64,000 bases of DNA from Prunus persica (taxonomy: Eukaryota; Streptophyta; Magnoliopsida; Rosales; Rosaceae). The stretch is from assembly GCF_000346465.2 (NCBI RefSeq), contig NC_034014.1, positions 1,478,854 through 1,542,853 of the forward strand, read 5' to 3'. The translations under genes and the position numbers were made by a program. Below are positions 24,801-40,113 of this stretch, piece after piece. Numbering within the stretch: the first letter of the stretch is position 1; each line of letters opens with the position of its first letter. Under the pieces are notes generated by a model. It was not told the origin of the DNA, did not search any database, and saw nothing but the letters and a program-made list of their open reading frames with translations.

Positions 24801-25415
24801 CCAGATATTTCTTATAGTGTTGGAGTGTGTGCTCGTTTTCAAAGTGACCCAAAAGAGTCTCACTTGTTTGCAGTTAAAAGAATCATAAAATATGTGAGTG
24901 GGACTGTTGAGTTTGGGTTGTGGTATACCTATGACACCTATGTCAGTCTGGTTGGGTATAGTGATGCCGATTGGGCAGGTTGTAGTGATGATAGGAAAAG
25001 CACTTATGGGGGGGTCTTTTATGTAGGCAACAACCTTGTTGCTTGGCATAGCAAAAAACAGAATTCTGTCTCCTTATCCACTGCTGAAGCAGAGTATGTT
25101 GCAACTGGGAGTTGCTGCACTCAACTCCTTTGGATGAGACAAATGTTGGAAGACTATGGTCTTGCTCAATCATGCTTTCTCATCTATTGTGACAACATGA
25201 GTGCCATAGACATTTCTAAAAATCCTGTTCAACACTCTAGGACTAAGCATATTGACATTAGGCATCATTTTATTAGAGATCTTGTGGAAGACAAAATTCT
25301 ATCTTTGGAATTTGTTCCCTCTGAGAAACAGCTAGTAGATATACTCACCAAGGCCTTGGACTTTCAGAAACATGTCACACTTCGGCAGTCCATTGGCCTT
25401 TGCTCAATTGATTGA
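21808..25415 (+). pseudogene. Sirevirus gag end and pol (PR-IN-RT-RH), broken
   Basis: In order: gag tail with second CCHC knuckle; protease SWYFDSGCSKHMSG (about 22327-22368); pre-integrase LWHQRLGH (about 22718); integrase core with LVHMDLVGP (about 22900), RTDHGSEFEN and VVERKNRVL (about 23218); RT with DVKTAFLNG and YVDDIVVG (about 24472-24495); RNase H with [14 protein letters not shown] to TKALDFQKH (about 24960-25370). Breaks: frameshift at about 22681, TAG at 22755 and TAG at 23874. Otherwise the frame is open for 500 codons of RT-RNase H. An 8-residue segment encoded by the GATGACTAGTCATC palindrome is embedded in the integrase at 23078-23091. AGTTGACCTGTCAACT occurs twice between integrase and RT (23672, 23705). 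Confidence 0.9.
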
Positions 25416-26782
25416 TTAGCTTGTCTGTTCCTTATCTTCAGCACATTGCAGAACTGTTGACTAGTCATCTTCGTTTTAGTTGCCTAGTCAAATATTTTTT
25501 TTGGTGTGCAAATGTCTAAAACATATGTTTCTTCTAATCTCTGGTGGTATGAAGTTTGAATCATTTTATGCCTTGCCTGATTTGTGCATAATTCCCCCCT
25601 TCTTGTTTGGAGCCATTAGATGAAATCTTTTGGTGTTCTTTCGTCCTCTTGTTGAGACAAGTGTTGTGATCCATTGTGGACAATCATTGTTATAATCTCC
25701 TATCTTTTCTCACTCTCTTAGGCAATTTGTTTTAAAAAAAAAAAAAAAGTGTGACCAATGTAGTCACGACTCTAGGAATGTATAAGGTGTTATGTTTGAA
25801 AAATCTAGAGCAAGAGCCGCAAAATTAGGCCACTCAAGCACTTAAGTCTGGGATGTACAAATAACAAGGATAATAAATGGCCATATTGAGTGATGAAAAT
25901 CAAATGGGTTGAGTTTATGCCTTGAGTTTGCCTTGAAGGTTTATTATATACTTATCTCTCCAAGAGGGGTATTTCTTCATCTCTTGTGTTCTTCTTTTGG
26001 CTCTGAACCTCCTCTGTCCATTTTGCCTTATCTCTGAGCATGAAATCTAATTCATATTCTGTCTATCAGAGTTAGTTGCACTTGTTTTTTTTATGTTTGC
26101 ACATGTGGTTATCCTCTCTCTCTCTTCCTTCCTGTGCTTGAAGATTTGGACTAGGCTATTGTAGCTAATACATCGTTGATCACTTGATATTTGCTAGTTC
26201 ATGTTTGTTTGTTTTTTTTTAAAAACCCACAATCTTGTCTTCCACAGGGTCGATACTAACTTTGATGCGTGTCATATTATTGCCTTAGTTGACTAGTCAT
26301 CTATGCTTATGGTTGACTAGTCATCCGGTTGTGTTATATTTGATGCCCGTCATGTTATTGCCTTAGTTGACAAGTCATCATTTTTGTGGTTGACTAGTCA
26401 TCTAGTTCTGCCTGTTTTTGTTATTGCCTTGGTTGACTAGTCATCATGCTCATTGTGGTTGACTAGTCATCAGGTTTTTCTCTTGAACGATACGTCTTTT
26501 TCTTTAGCGGTTATTCTGATTTTTATTTTCATTTTTTTCTCCTCTTCTTTGTGTTTTGGGCGGTTCTTTTTCATTGGGGTCAGTTTTTGCATTTTTTTTT
26601 TCTCTCTTTCCTTTTTTAGGTCTATTTCCCTCTCCTTCGTCAGAGTCTTCTTTCACTCTCGTTCTCTCTCTGTTCTCTTCAGACACAGACCCAGGCCCCC
26701 AGCTTCCCTTTCTCCCTCTGTGTTAGTCTCTTCGCCCCTTCTTCCCTCTGTCTTTCTCTTCCAATTTCTTCCCACTGCCACC
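25416..26782. other. Sirevirus post-pol leader with palindrome cluster
   Basis: No ORF with an ATG. Six GTTGACTAGTCATC-type motifs sit in 184 bp (26288-26301, 26312-26325, 26366-26379 with one change, 26389-26402, 26432-26445, 26458-26471), plus one at 25456-25469. A pyrimidine-rich stretch (26500-26770) then leads to the accessory ORF. This could be the promoter/leader or splice-acceptor region for the downstream ORF. Confidence 0.7.
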
Positions 26783-27907
26783 ATGTCGTCCTCCGCGCCC
26801 TTCCTCGCTTACCAGTGCCGCTCCAAATCCAAATCCAATGACAAAGTGGATTTTATACCCTCCATTCCTAGGGCTCCTAGGACTCGCTCTTCTCACTCTG
26901 TTCCCGCTGGAGACTCCTCCCCGTTTGTGTCTCCTGAGGCAGTCTCGTTCTTCGATGGTGTTGTCTTTAAAAGGAAGTTTGTGCCTGAGAGAGCTTACCA
27001 AATTGATGCTCTCCCCTTAGCGGCCCAGGGTTCTGCAACTCAGATTTTTGAGCACTACCATCTCCATTCTCTCAACACTTTGTCTGGTAAGTTCAATGCT
27101 TCTGTCGTTAAAGAGTTTTACTCGAATTTTCCTGCTGATCCTAAGGGGTCTAATTATCAGTGTGTTGTTCGTTCTGTGCCCATTACTCTGAGACCCTCTG
27201 TCATTAATAGGGTTTTAGGTTTTCGGTCTTGCCCTGGTTTTGATTCTGATCAGTTTGCCCTTGCCTCTTCTCAATACACTGTTGATCTGTTTAAAACCAT
27301 GGCCTATACTGATCAAACAATGCCCTTGACTTCTAAAGGTTTTCCTATCAAGTCTTATCTGCCACCATTTTACAAATTTCTATGGGATTTTATCCGTCAC
27401 AATGTTCTCCCAACTGGAAATAATTCAAACCCCACTCTGGCTGGCTGTCAACTCATGATTTCAATGGTGAATCATGATAAAATTCCCTTTGGGGATATTC
27501 TTTATCGTGCAATTCTTGGCAAGACCATAGGTCATGGTACAAAACACAAGGGGACTCTTGTCTTCCCCTGTCTTATCCAGCGTCTTTGTGAGAGAAACCA
27601 GGTGGTTTTTCTTGACTCTGATCAGTGGAATCCTCTCATTGCTCAGTTTGGCAAGGCATCTGTTGCCCTTAGCCACAAAGTTTCAAAAACCTTTCTCACC
27701 TCTGTGTCATCTACTTCTGAAAATGCCTATCTTAGATCTCAGCTTGCTGCCAAGGAGAAACATATTCAATATCTGTTAAGCCTCATTCCATCCTCTTCAG
27801 TTCCTGCTGCTGCTGCTGCTGAAGTACATCCTCAACTGACTCCTGCCACGGAGGTCTCAGATGATTCTATAGATTCTGATGAGTCTGCTGATTCGCTTGT
27901 TTTTTAG
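26783..27907 (+). CDS. Sirevirus accessory ORF, putative plant transposon-domain protein
   Basis: 374 residues from an ATG in a strong context (GCCACCATGT) to TAG. The open frame extends upstream only through pyrimidine-rich, Phe/Ser-coding leader without ATG, so 26783 is chosen. Residues 60-270 (FKRKFVPERAYQIDA, VVKEFYSNFPAD, WDFIRHNVLPTGN, TLAGCQLMISMVNHDKIPFG, LVFPCLIQRLCER) resemble the putative plant transposon protein domain (PF20167-type, from memory). A short heptad-like coil and Ala/acidic tail end it. It is on the sense strand between RNase H and the 3' LTR, where Sireviruses carry their env-like ORF. No transmembrane segment or signal peptide is seen from the chosen start, so an envelope role is not supported. 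It is the only intact ORF of the element. Confidence 0.8.
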   Translation: MSSSAPFLAYQCRSKSKSNDKVDFIPSIPRAPRTRSSHSVPAGDSSPFVSPEAVSFFDGVVFKRKFVPERAYQIDALPLAAQGSATQIFEHYHLHSLNTLSGKFNASVVKEFYSNFPADPKGSNYQCVVRSVPITLRPSVINRVLGFRSCPGFDSDQFALASSQYTVDLFKTMAYTDQTMPLTSKGFPIKSYLPPFYKFLWDFIRHNVLPTGNNSNPTLAGCQLMISMVNHDKIPFGDILYRAILGKTIGHGTKHKGTLVFPCLIQRLCERNQVVFLDSDQWNPLIAQFGKASVALSHKVSKTFLTSVSSTSENAYLRSQLAAKEKHIQYLLSLIPSSSVPAAAAAEVHPQLTPATEVSDDSIDSDESADSLVF

Positions 27908-28362
27908 CTACAGTGATCTTGTTGGCAGTGTCCTAGATAGGGGGAGTATTTTTGGACATGTATATGTTTGTAATCCCCTTGTGGAAATTTGTTTTTTGCT
28001 TGGGTAGTCTGTGCATCTTGATAGGAGGAGTTGTGTTGTATTATTTTGAACAAGTGATTTTTGCTTAGTAATCAACCTATGTTATGTGTTTTTCACTTTG
28101 TTCAAATCTGATTATCTGCCTTGTGTTTCATTCCCTTGTATGCTGACTCTCTCTCCTTGCCTTTTTGTTGCACTTTCCTTATCAACAAGGGGGAGAACAC
28201 TCTCAACCCCCATATTGCATATTGTTTCAAAATTCTGTGATATAATATGCCTATTTTTGTGCCTGGAAGATTGGTTGTTCTTGCAGGTACCCTCACTTCA
28301 TCATCTCCTTAGGTTGGGTTTTGGGTTGAGTGTTGTTAGAGAGTGTGTTGTCAAGGAAAGCC
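27908..28362. other. Sirevirus 3' untranslated region
   Basis: Between the accessory ORF and the polypurine tract. It contains short G-rich runs (GATAGGGGGAG at 27936, AAGGGGGAGA at 28189) that look like extra polypurine tracts, as expected of Sireviruses. No ORF of note. Confidence 0.65.
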
Positions 28363-28375
28363 AAAAAGGGGGAGA
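28363..28375 (+). promoter_or_regulatory. Polypurine tract
   Basis: AAAAAGGGGGAGA one base before the 3' LTR start; primes plus-strand DNA. Confidence 0.93.
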
Positions 28376-28376
28376 T

Positions 28377-29666
28377 TGTTAATGTATGCATTTGTTTTTT
28401 TTTCTTTTGGCTTCCCTTGACAACTTTGTAATAGGATTTCTATTGTTATTTATCAAGCTCAAGTTTTGATTAAGAATAGCTTCTCTAGGTGTTCTTAACT
28501 AACAACTATCATATGGAGGTTCATGCAAATTGGCAAAGGTAAATTGTGCGTTGCATAACATTGCATCATACTGTTTTCATAAAATGATGACTAGTCATCT
28601 GTTTCTTGGATGACTAGTCATCCTTGCTCTCCAGCTTGATAACCAACTTTTTTGTCCTATTCCTTTTTCTCTCTCTGCTGCCACATGGCATTCTGACCTA
28701 AGGGAATATTTTGGTCTGTATAGGCCTTGCGATTTCTGTTTTGGAAAGCTGTCTCTTTTGTGTGGAATTTGGAGGAAAGATTGTTTTTCGATCTTTCCGT
28801 TCTTCCTCCTCAAGAGAGAACAATATTTCATCTATGAGTTTTTCCAAATTGATATCTTTATGATAAAACTGCATTTGAAATATGAATATGCAACTAGCTT
28901 CATAAAAACATTCTCTCATTAATATCTAGATCAAATTCACTACTGATTTCTTCAAGAGTATGGTTTCTTGAAGAAATTGGTCATTCTCCTTTGAATCCAA
29001 AGTTTGGTTTCTGTTTAAGTTAAGCTTGCAAGCTGGTGCCATGAGATGAATGAGCTGAAGAAGAAGCTGCCATTGCCATGAAGAACTGGGCTTCAAGCTT
29101 TGCTAAGTTGGGGAAGAAGATTGCACAAAGGAGGTATTGCTCATCTTCCTAAATAGATCTAGGTTTTGCTTGAGCTTGCTTGTGTTCCTTTGTAAGAATC
29201 TTTTTCCACTTAGTGGATTGCCTGGTCGGTTGATGACCCCCAGTTTTTCCCAATGGTGGGTTTCTGGGTGAACAATTTCTGATTGTATCCTTGTAATTTT
29301 TCTGGGTTTATGTTCTTGGTGGTCGACTAGTCATCGTATAAATTATGGTTGACTAGTCATCATTATCTGCTGTTTGATGTTTGCTTGATTATGCTGTCTT
29401 CACACACTTTCACTATAGTTGTTGCTAGCACAGGGGATGCCTAGATTGATGGGTCCTTCTGAGTGCCTAGGTTGTCACTAGTAATTCTCTAGGCCTGTAG
29501 GTACATCATGGTATGCTCTGTGTATGTTGTTGTTTGGTATAATTCATATCTGACAGTTGACTAGTCATAAGTGTGATTGGCCAAGGTCTAGAGTGTGTGA
29601 AGTTTGTTGCATCTTTTGGCTGAATATCTTTTAAGTTTACCCATCGTCACCTAAGTACCGTTTTCA
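28377..29666 (+). repeat. Sirevirus 3' LTR
   Basis: Begins TGTTAATG, ends CCGTTTTCA, followed by ATCTC. It carries the same five palindromes as the 5' LTR (about 28586, 28609, 29323, 29349, 29555). Confidence 0.95.
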
Positions 29667-30512
29667 ATCTCTTTTGAGAGTTTGATTTAGGGATTTTGAT
29701 CGTCTCATATCTGAAAATTTTGACTATTACTGTTTTTTTTCTTCATTAAGAACTTTTATCGTTTTAATAGAGAGAGAATACAAAGTGGAAATTTGATGCC
29801 ACAACACTTGTTGATTATCTCGTGAAGAACGCAAGTTCCACTGATCAACCTTCACTTTTACCAATTAGATGAGCTTAGAACTTTTTTAATTTGAATCAAC
29901 ATTCATGATTAAAAATGATGTTCTATGACTGGCAGCTATCCTTTTGGAACTATTGAAATTCTTTAGATCATTGAAAGTAGACAAATGGCTTAATTTTGAT
30001 TAAGATTTTTATGCTTGAAAACTTATAGATGGTATTCTTACAATGTGAATAGGAATATCAAAACATTAGAGTTGAACAATGTCCAAGATGGCACCTGTCA
30101 TGGTCAGGGTTATACAATATACATAGGTAGCCTTGGGGTGAAAGTCATTCTTTGAGCTACGGATTGTTGTGAATCATGAGCTTAATAAATTGGGCATTTA
30201 CCATTCCAGAAATTGGCTACAGCTATGATTGGAAGTTGACTTGAAATGTAATTAATTTTCCCGAAGATATGGGACTGTGGGTGCTCCAATATTTTGATGA
30301 TACCATATCTGTATTAAGATAGGAGAAATTGCTTTGACATAAAAGAAAAAACTACTGAAGATGAATTGATGATTGCATATGCATGTGCGGGAAGAAGGGG
30401 AAACTAAAGAGACTCTTCACGGTTTGGGCCTTTAGTTTTTGGTGAAATTCTTTATTTATTACACCTTAATAAATATTTGATATTAAAAAGGCAGCTGGGA
30501 TTACGTCTCCAA
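29667..30512. other. Spacer between the inverted arms, right of the Sirevirus
   Basis: About 850 bp of AT-rich sequence with no match elsewhere in the window, no convincing ORF and no terminal repeats. Together with 18941-19081 it is the original spacer of the inverted repeat. Confidence 0.6.
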
Positions 30513-30710
30513 GAAAAACAGGGAGGAGAGAGAAAATCATTTCTTTTATTTTTATGAGAGAGAAAAAAAAATTAATGATTGTCTATTTAAAAAATTAAAA
30601 CTACTTACCATGTGAGGTTTAATCTCAACCATTGAAAGTGGAGTAATCTAATGGCCCAAAAATTATGTCAAAAATATAGTGTCACGGATCCGCCCCATAT
30701 ATATAATATA
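30513..30710. repeat. Inner end of inverted-repeat arm B
   Basis: Reverse complement of 18733-18940 with moderate divergence, including GGGAGGAGAGAGAAAATC and CTAATGGCCCAAAAATT. Marks the inner edge of arm B. Confidence 0.75.
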
Positions 30711-30749
30711 ATATAATATAAAGCAAAAAGAATTTAAAAGATAAAAACT

Positions 30750-31490
30750 TTTGGCCTTTTACAGGCTTGGGCATGCCAACACGCAAGTTATGCTCGACAA
30801 AATTTGAAAAACACACATGCCAACCACTCGAGCTCTTTGTCTGTCGTGTCTCCATCAATCCCTCTGTCTCTTCTCCATCAATCCCTCTGTCTCTCTCAGC
30901 AATAGGTACATAGATGAAGGAGGGACATTAAAACCCCAATGGACAGATGTATGATAATAATTATCAAATAAACGTGTAGAGAATATGACTAGTCAAAGAC
31001 CCTTGAATATATAAGCATAACACAGATGCACGACATATCAAACATTTAAATTCTTGCAAGCCTAGAAGAAAACTACGTGATAACCTAGGCACTCAGAAAG
31101 ACCTATCAATCTAGACATCCCCTGTGCTAGCAACAACTAGAGTGACAAGTGTGTGAACATTCATCAACATTTCAGATATAACACAAACAATATGACTAGG
31201 CATATAAATCAGAGAATCACACTAGAAATGTTTACGCAGAAACCCACCATTGGGAAAAACTAGGGGTCATCACTCCGACCAGGCAATCCACTAAGTTAAG
31301 AAGGTTCTTATAAAAAAAGTAATCACAAGCTCAAGCAATCCTAGGTCTATTTAAGAAATGAGCACTACCTCTATTTTCAACCTTCTTCTCCAAACTTAGT
31401 TGAGCTAGTAGCTTGTCCTTCATGGAAATAACAGCTAGTTCATCAACTCCTTCACCCCCTGGCACCACAACTCAGCTACGGATTGACAGA
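30750..31490 (-). repeat. Unit boundary and decayed Sirevirus LTR, unit B
   Basis: Boundary sequence (30750-30870) followed by the reverse-oriented old LTR fragment (about 30960-31490; CTAGGCACTCAGAAAG, GGTCATCACTCCGACCAGG, ACCACAACTCAGCTACGG). It ends at the point where the match to 7480 stops. Unlike A and C, it then joins the upstream block directly, without an orphan promoter. Confidence 0.7.
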
Positions 31491-34413
31491 TCGAAATTGG
31501 AGGATAGCTGGGCGGTAGTATGGGGCTAAATCTTCTTTCTATTACTTGCACATGACTCAATTAAAAGTAAGTCAGGCTACTAGGAAGAGGACGTATTGAG
31601 AATACATGCTATGCAATGAGAGCCCCAATTTAAGCACGATCAAAATTGGAGGGCGAAAATGTGATTGAGGTATTATTTAAGGACAATCACCACAACTAAG
31701 CAGAAGTTGAGGTTTCACACATGGATAAACGGGCTCTGATACTATAAAGGAAGTTGAGGTTCACTCCAAAACCAATTCGCAAAAGAGAGAGTAGCTCAAC
31801 TCTTCATAAGCCCTTACTAAGTTCATTGACTTTCCAATGTCTAACATTTTCATCTTCACATTGTCATACTTTGGCCCTTAGAGATTGACACCTTATCCGA
31901 ATTTTTATAAGGTATCTAAAAAGTAATCCCTTTTTCTTTTTTGATTTCATCAATAATAGTAAGCGAATAAATACTATAGCCACTCTTACAGACCTAAAAC
32001 ATTAAATATTTGAAGCACATGTAACAACAGAGCGCAGCCACCTCTAACTTCTTAAGCAGTGCGTTCAACATCTCACTCTTTGCGAAAAAAATTTAAAGAT
32101 TGATGCAAATTTAACCCCCGCTCTAGGTCTTGGTGTTCGAAAACCATACAAAGAATCGGAACATACTCTCTTTCTCCCCCCTCTTTAGGTTTCAAGTCAA
32201 GCCAAGATGCAATAAAAGTGCTGTCCTGTCAATGTGATCACAAAGCGGAATCCACCTTCTCTCTTTATTGGGCTTGGGGTTCGGTGAATAGGTGGGCAGT
32301 AGGCGGGGTGGGTGTGTCTGGCTGTGGGATTTAAAGCTACTTTCTTTTCCACTTCTATTACTTGCAGATTAGACTCTCTTTTTTGGCCACTTGCACATTA
32401 TTCAATAGTGAAAGTAGTTCAAGTCACTTAACAGGTGAGAGGACGTGTTGAGAATAAATATTATGCCACGTCCGTTTTTGAGTGCATTTTTCTGACCACC
32501 CTTAAGCCTCACCACTCCTTTCAAAGTTTGGCAAATGTAAATGGGTTAATTTCAGTTTGGTATTCCGTAGTTGTACTCTTAAAGTACTCCGTAGTTGTAT
32601 CCTATGGGATATCAAACTGAAATGAATCCTATGTAAATTAAAGTAACCATGGTTAAAAGTTTGCAGGTAATATGTTTTTCATGCCACAGTTATATGAGAG
32701 AAATTGATGTATTCATTAAAAATTATTACTTCTATCAATTTTTTCCTTCCTTGCAACGTTTGTTTTTTTGCAAATGTGAGTTGGGTTAGTTGGCCAAGGT
32801 AGTGTGCCCACATTATGGCACTCGAGATCGATTTTCCTCTCCTTAGATTAGAGTGCCCATCTTGTTGCACCTGAGTTCGAACTATGCTGATGGGAATTTG
32901 AACTGGAGTGGAATGACATAATTACATGGTATAACAAAATAACATTGAATAATGCCAAGACCATGCTCATAATCCTGAGAGTTAAATATAAGGACGACGT
33001 CGTATTTTATTGTATATGAAATCTTTATAGAAGGTGCACTATAACTAATGGCTGTTGGACAAAGAACAAAAAAACATGGGTGTCGAATTCAGAAAAAACT
33101 TAATACCTTGATGTATATATCCTTTTAGTTCACAATCTTAGATCTTTCTTTAGACTATTGCGTACTTGTGTTAATTTACAAGTTCATTTACAAAGATGAT
33201 TACCAATTTCCTCACACTTAGAAGAAGAATAATAATATATAACAATACTTGATTATTCCCTAAAGAATCTAACATCGAACCAGCAACTTCCCTTCTTCTT
33301 CTTTTTCTTCCTTTATCATTATTTTCAACAATCTCTTCTTGACTAGGATCCAACTGGGCAAGTTACCAAATCAAGCTCAAAATCGAATTTATTTTATTTT
33401 TTGATTCCTAAAATACCGTCAACTAAGCCATTATTGCATTTTGTATATTAATGTAGACCAATATAGAAACAATTTTTATTTGGATTGTAACTAATGAGAC
33501 ACATTGAATTTGAAAAGATCTCCAAATGGATGTTGGAATTGATTCAGAATTTTTTTTTAATTTAACAATAAATTCATATGTAACATACCTAATCGGTTTA
33601 TTTAATATAAAAAATTATTTATTTATTTATTTACGAAGTATAGGTGATTAATTATCTATTATATTATTATTTTATATATATAATAGCGTACATAAAATTT
33701 TATGTTGGAAAAATAACATACCTATTACTTCAGTTACGAAAAATAATGTTTGGGGCTAAATTCCAATAACAATTTTTAATTGGATGGTATCTAGGAAATA
33801 GAAATTGTAGGGGCCTATATTAAACTAGTTATTATATCATCGTTCTTGATCATAATACGTTATGATATACTCAATTAGAACATGAGTATTTCAACTCAAA
33901 ATTAATTGACAACAAGTGAGATTCACACTCTCAACAATCTTAGGTCTATTTTGCATGGAAGATCAATTAACAATGAGAGAGAAATAGTTTCTTTTTACAC
34001 CTTTTTTTTTTTTTTTTTTTTGAGAGAGAGAGAGAGAGAGAGAGAAATAGTTTCTAAGGAACCAATGAAGAAGAGTTCGCCCATAAAGATGAGCAAGAGT
34101 TTCCATGAGAGAGAAATTTGTTATGAGCAATTAACGCCAATTGTTGGAGATAGGACAGAAAACATTAATGGAGAAGGGTGCAATTAGATTATCTTTCCAA
34201 AACCAGAGGTTGGGGAACGGCAGCAAAACCAGACTCTGAAGGTAGTCCCAATGAAATCTTTGGATTGCTTTTCTATACAGTAGTATAGAAAAAAGGAAAA
34301 AAAGAAGGCCCCAACTTTACTCTGTCCGTCCCCGTACCTTAGCTTTAAAGCCCGCTTGGCTTTACAAAAAAGAAAGCAAAAAAGAAATAAAAATGCTTTT
34401 GAATTATTATTTT
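31491..34413. repeat. Upstream block of gene B
   Basis: No complete gene. Copies: 13965-16222 (reverse), 40114-41905 and 54316-57400. It contains a small foldback (arms from 32545 and to about 32628) that A lacks, the ORF fragment 33353-33171 on the minus strand, poly-T plus (GA)n at about 34001-34045, and the sequence that the orphan promoters copy (34070-34463). Confidence 0.7.
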
Positions 34414-34447
34414 CACGTGTAGAAGTTACGTACTCCCTCTATATAAA
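34414..34447 (+). promoter_or_regulatory. Core promoter of GH1 gene B: G-box and TATA box
   Basis: CACGTG at 34414-34419 and TATATAAA at 34440-34447, about 62 bp before the ATG at 34510. Same arrangement as gene A. Confidence 0.7.
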
Positions 34448-34509
34448 CCCCATGCAATATAGCAGGAAGAGCACACCTAGCTCGATCATCAAAAACCCTC
34501 CACTCAGTT

Positions 34510-38066
<3,557 letters not shown>

Positions 38067-38939
38067 ATCCCAAGGATGGATAAAGTACAATGGCTCTTCC
38101 ATGGTGGTTGTGTGAGCTATTTTTCATGTTTTAACTTTTTGTATTACTTTTTCTGAGTCGGAATAAGTTTCAACCACTCATTACGAGTTAGTTGTCTTTC
38201 CTTGTGAGGGTTTATTTTTAATTTTTACTTTATGTTGTTGACGTGCCTCGTTTATCCAAGTTTGTTGACTTTATGCGGTGGAGGTGCTTTGGCGGGTTGT
38301 GGATATGATTGGAGGGATATCTTATTGTCTAGATGTTGTTGATGTATCCTTCATGTATTTGTATTAGTCCTTGTGATCAGTGCTCTTTACAATTAAATTA
38401 TATATGTAATTTCTTCTAAATAAAAACGTTATAAATAAAAATAAAAACTAAAATAAATAAATGTTGAGCCGTGACGGAAATATTTGCCACTTATGGCATA
38501 TAGTTTGTCTTAAGTTGAAATTAACTTAGAACAAGATACTAGTGTATAAATTCTTTATAGATCTATTAAAAATTCAAAAGAAAATGCTCAATCAGGTGCT
38601 TATTTGAGAAAACGTCAAGTCGGCTATCAGCACAATACCTTTCTTCAAAAGAAAACTAATGTTGCTTGTATGATTAATTTCATGTGTACAAATTATACAT
38701 AGACTTTAGCTTATATATATTTTAATTTCAATACAATACTCCTTACGCCACATAAACTTTAGCTTTCTTTATAAACGAGATGATAATTTATTTTTTCAAA
38801 AGAAATCCATCCATTGTGATCGGCCACAATGAGAGACTTTTTTTCATCCTGCACAATACCATCCATTTATCAAACAAAACAAAAAAATAAATAAAAATCC
38901 ACCAGGCCCTTCCCAAAGCAAAAAGCTCATAAGAGACAA
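38067..38939. other. 3' flank of GH1 gene B
   Basis: No gene. Shared with the flanks of A (9490-10309 reversed) and C (60978-61146 and 63675-64000). Probably contains the 3' UTR. It is the intact version of the site where the 2.5-kb solo LTR entered in C (at about 38240). Confidence 0.6.
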
Positions 38940-39310
38940 AGCCCACTCTCTATCCTTCTTCCCAATTGTGGTAAATCTTTGGTCACCACTTTATGGTTTA
39001 GAGGTGAACCAAACCAAACTGCTTGGGCCTAGGGACAAAGGAACAGTATATGCTTAGTAGACTCTTTAAATACGTTAGAAGAGAAAGTAAATGATATTAT
39101 TCCGGCTGCGTAATTTTGCCTCAGCCACCATCTGAGGGTTGGCCTGTGTTCATGGCTATTCCTGATGACTGCAATTTTGGACTTCTGATGACAATTGTTT
39201 GCAGCGTGGACGGTCTTTTTTTTTATTTCTCTATGTAACAAGATTTTGGAGATTTTGGGTATATAATTCGGTGTATGGTTTGCAATATTCAAAACCACTT
39301 GTTCAATCGA
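38940..39310 (-). pseudogene. LINE ORF2 remnant, unit B
   Basis: Reverse counterpart of 8310-8730: the minus strand encodes the FKESTKHILFLCP end of the zf-RVT region. The RNase H part present in A is missing. Followed by an (AT)n run at about 39335-39352. Confidence 0.65.
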
Positions 39311-39384
39311 ATCAGACAGGTGGTATTATAAAATATATATATATATATATAATATATGTAGTACAAATAATTTAAAAGATAAAA

Positions 39385-40113
39385 ACTTTTGGCTTTTGTC
39401 GGGCTTGGGCATTTCAACACGCAAGTTATGCTCGACAAAATTTGAAAAACACACATGCCAACCACGCGAGCTCTTTGTCTGTCTTGTCTTCATCAGTCCC
39501 TCTCTTTCTCTATCTCTCTCTCTCTGCAATTGGTACATAGGTGAAGGAGGTAAATTAAAATCCCAATGGACAGATGTATGACAATAATTATCAAATAAAC
39601 GTGGAGACAATATGACTAGTCAATAACTAGTCATAGACCCTTGAACATATAAGCATAACACAGATGCACAACATATCAAATATTTAAATTCCTGCAAGCC
39701 TAGAAGATAACTACGTGACAACCTAGGCACTCAGAAAGACCTATCATCTAGGCATCCCCTGTGCTAGCAACAATTAGAGTGATAAGTATGTGAACATTCA
39801 TCAACATTTCAGATATAACGCAAACAGTATGACTACGCATATAAATCAGAGAATCACACCTGAAATGTTTATGTAGAAACCCACAATTAGGAAAAACTAG
39901 GGGTCATCACTCCGACCAGACAATCCACTAAGTTAAGAAGGTTCTTATAGAAAAAGTAATCACAAGCTCAAGTAATCCTAGGTCTATTTAGGAAATGAGC
40001 ACTACCTCCATTTTCAACCTTCTTCTCCAAACTTAGTTGAGCTAGTAGCTTGTCCTTCATGGAAATAACAGCTAGTTCATCAACTCCTTCACCCCATGGC
40101 ACCGCAACTCAGC
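39385..40113 (-). repeat. Unit boundary and decayed LTR, unit 2
   Basis: Near copy of 30750-31490: boundary sequence (39385-39510), TC repeat, then the old LTR in reverse, with GACTAGTCA at about 39614. It ends at GGATTGACAAATCG. It starts a new unit in the same orientation as B. Confidence 0.7.

Larger units (their letters stand above)
19082..29666 (+). mobile_element. Full-length Sirevirus-like Ty1/copia element
   Basis: 10,585 bp bounded by a perfect ATCTC duplication (19077-19081, 29667-29671). The LTRs are 1309 and 1290 bp, followed by a canonical primer site, gag, protease, integrase, RT, RNase H, a 3-kb tail with an extra ORF, and a polypurine tract. Long LTRs, a large gag with two zinc knuckles and an ORF after pol fit the Sirevirus (SIRE/Maximus) clade. 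The LTRs differ at a modest number of sites, so it is fairly young, but gag-pol has three stops and a frameshift. It sits in the spacer between arms A and B. Confidence 0.95.

Noticed and set aside
26288..26471. Regularly repeated palindromes as a CRISPR-like array
   Set aside because: The repeats are 14 bp with irregular spacing, in a plant retrotransposon also carrying them in its LTRs. No cas genes.
26453..26782. Hydrophobic Phe/Ser-rich N-terminus of the accessory ORF as a transmembrane envelope segment
   Set aside because: The extension has no ATG start and derives from a pyrimidine-rich leader; the ATG at 26783 has a strong context. Translation of the leader is unlikely.
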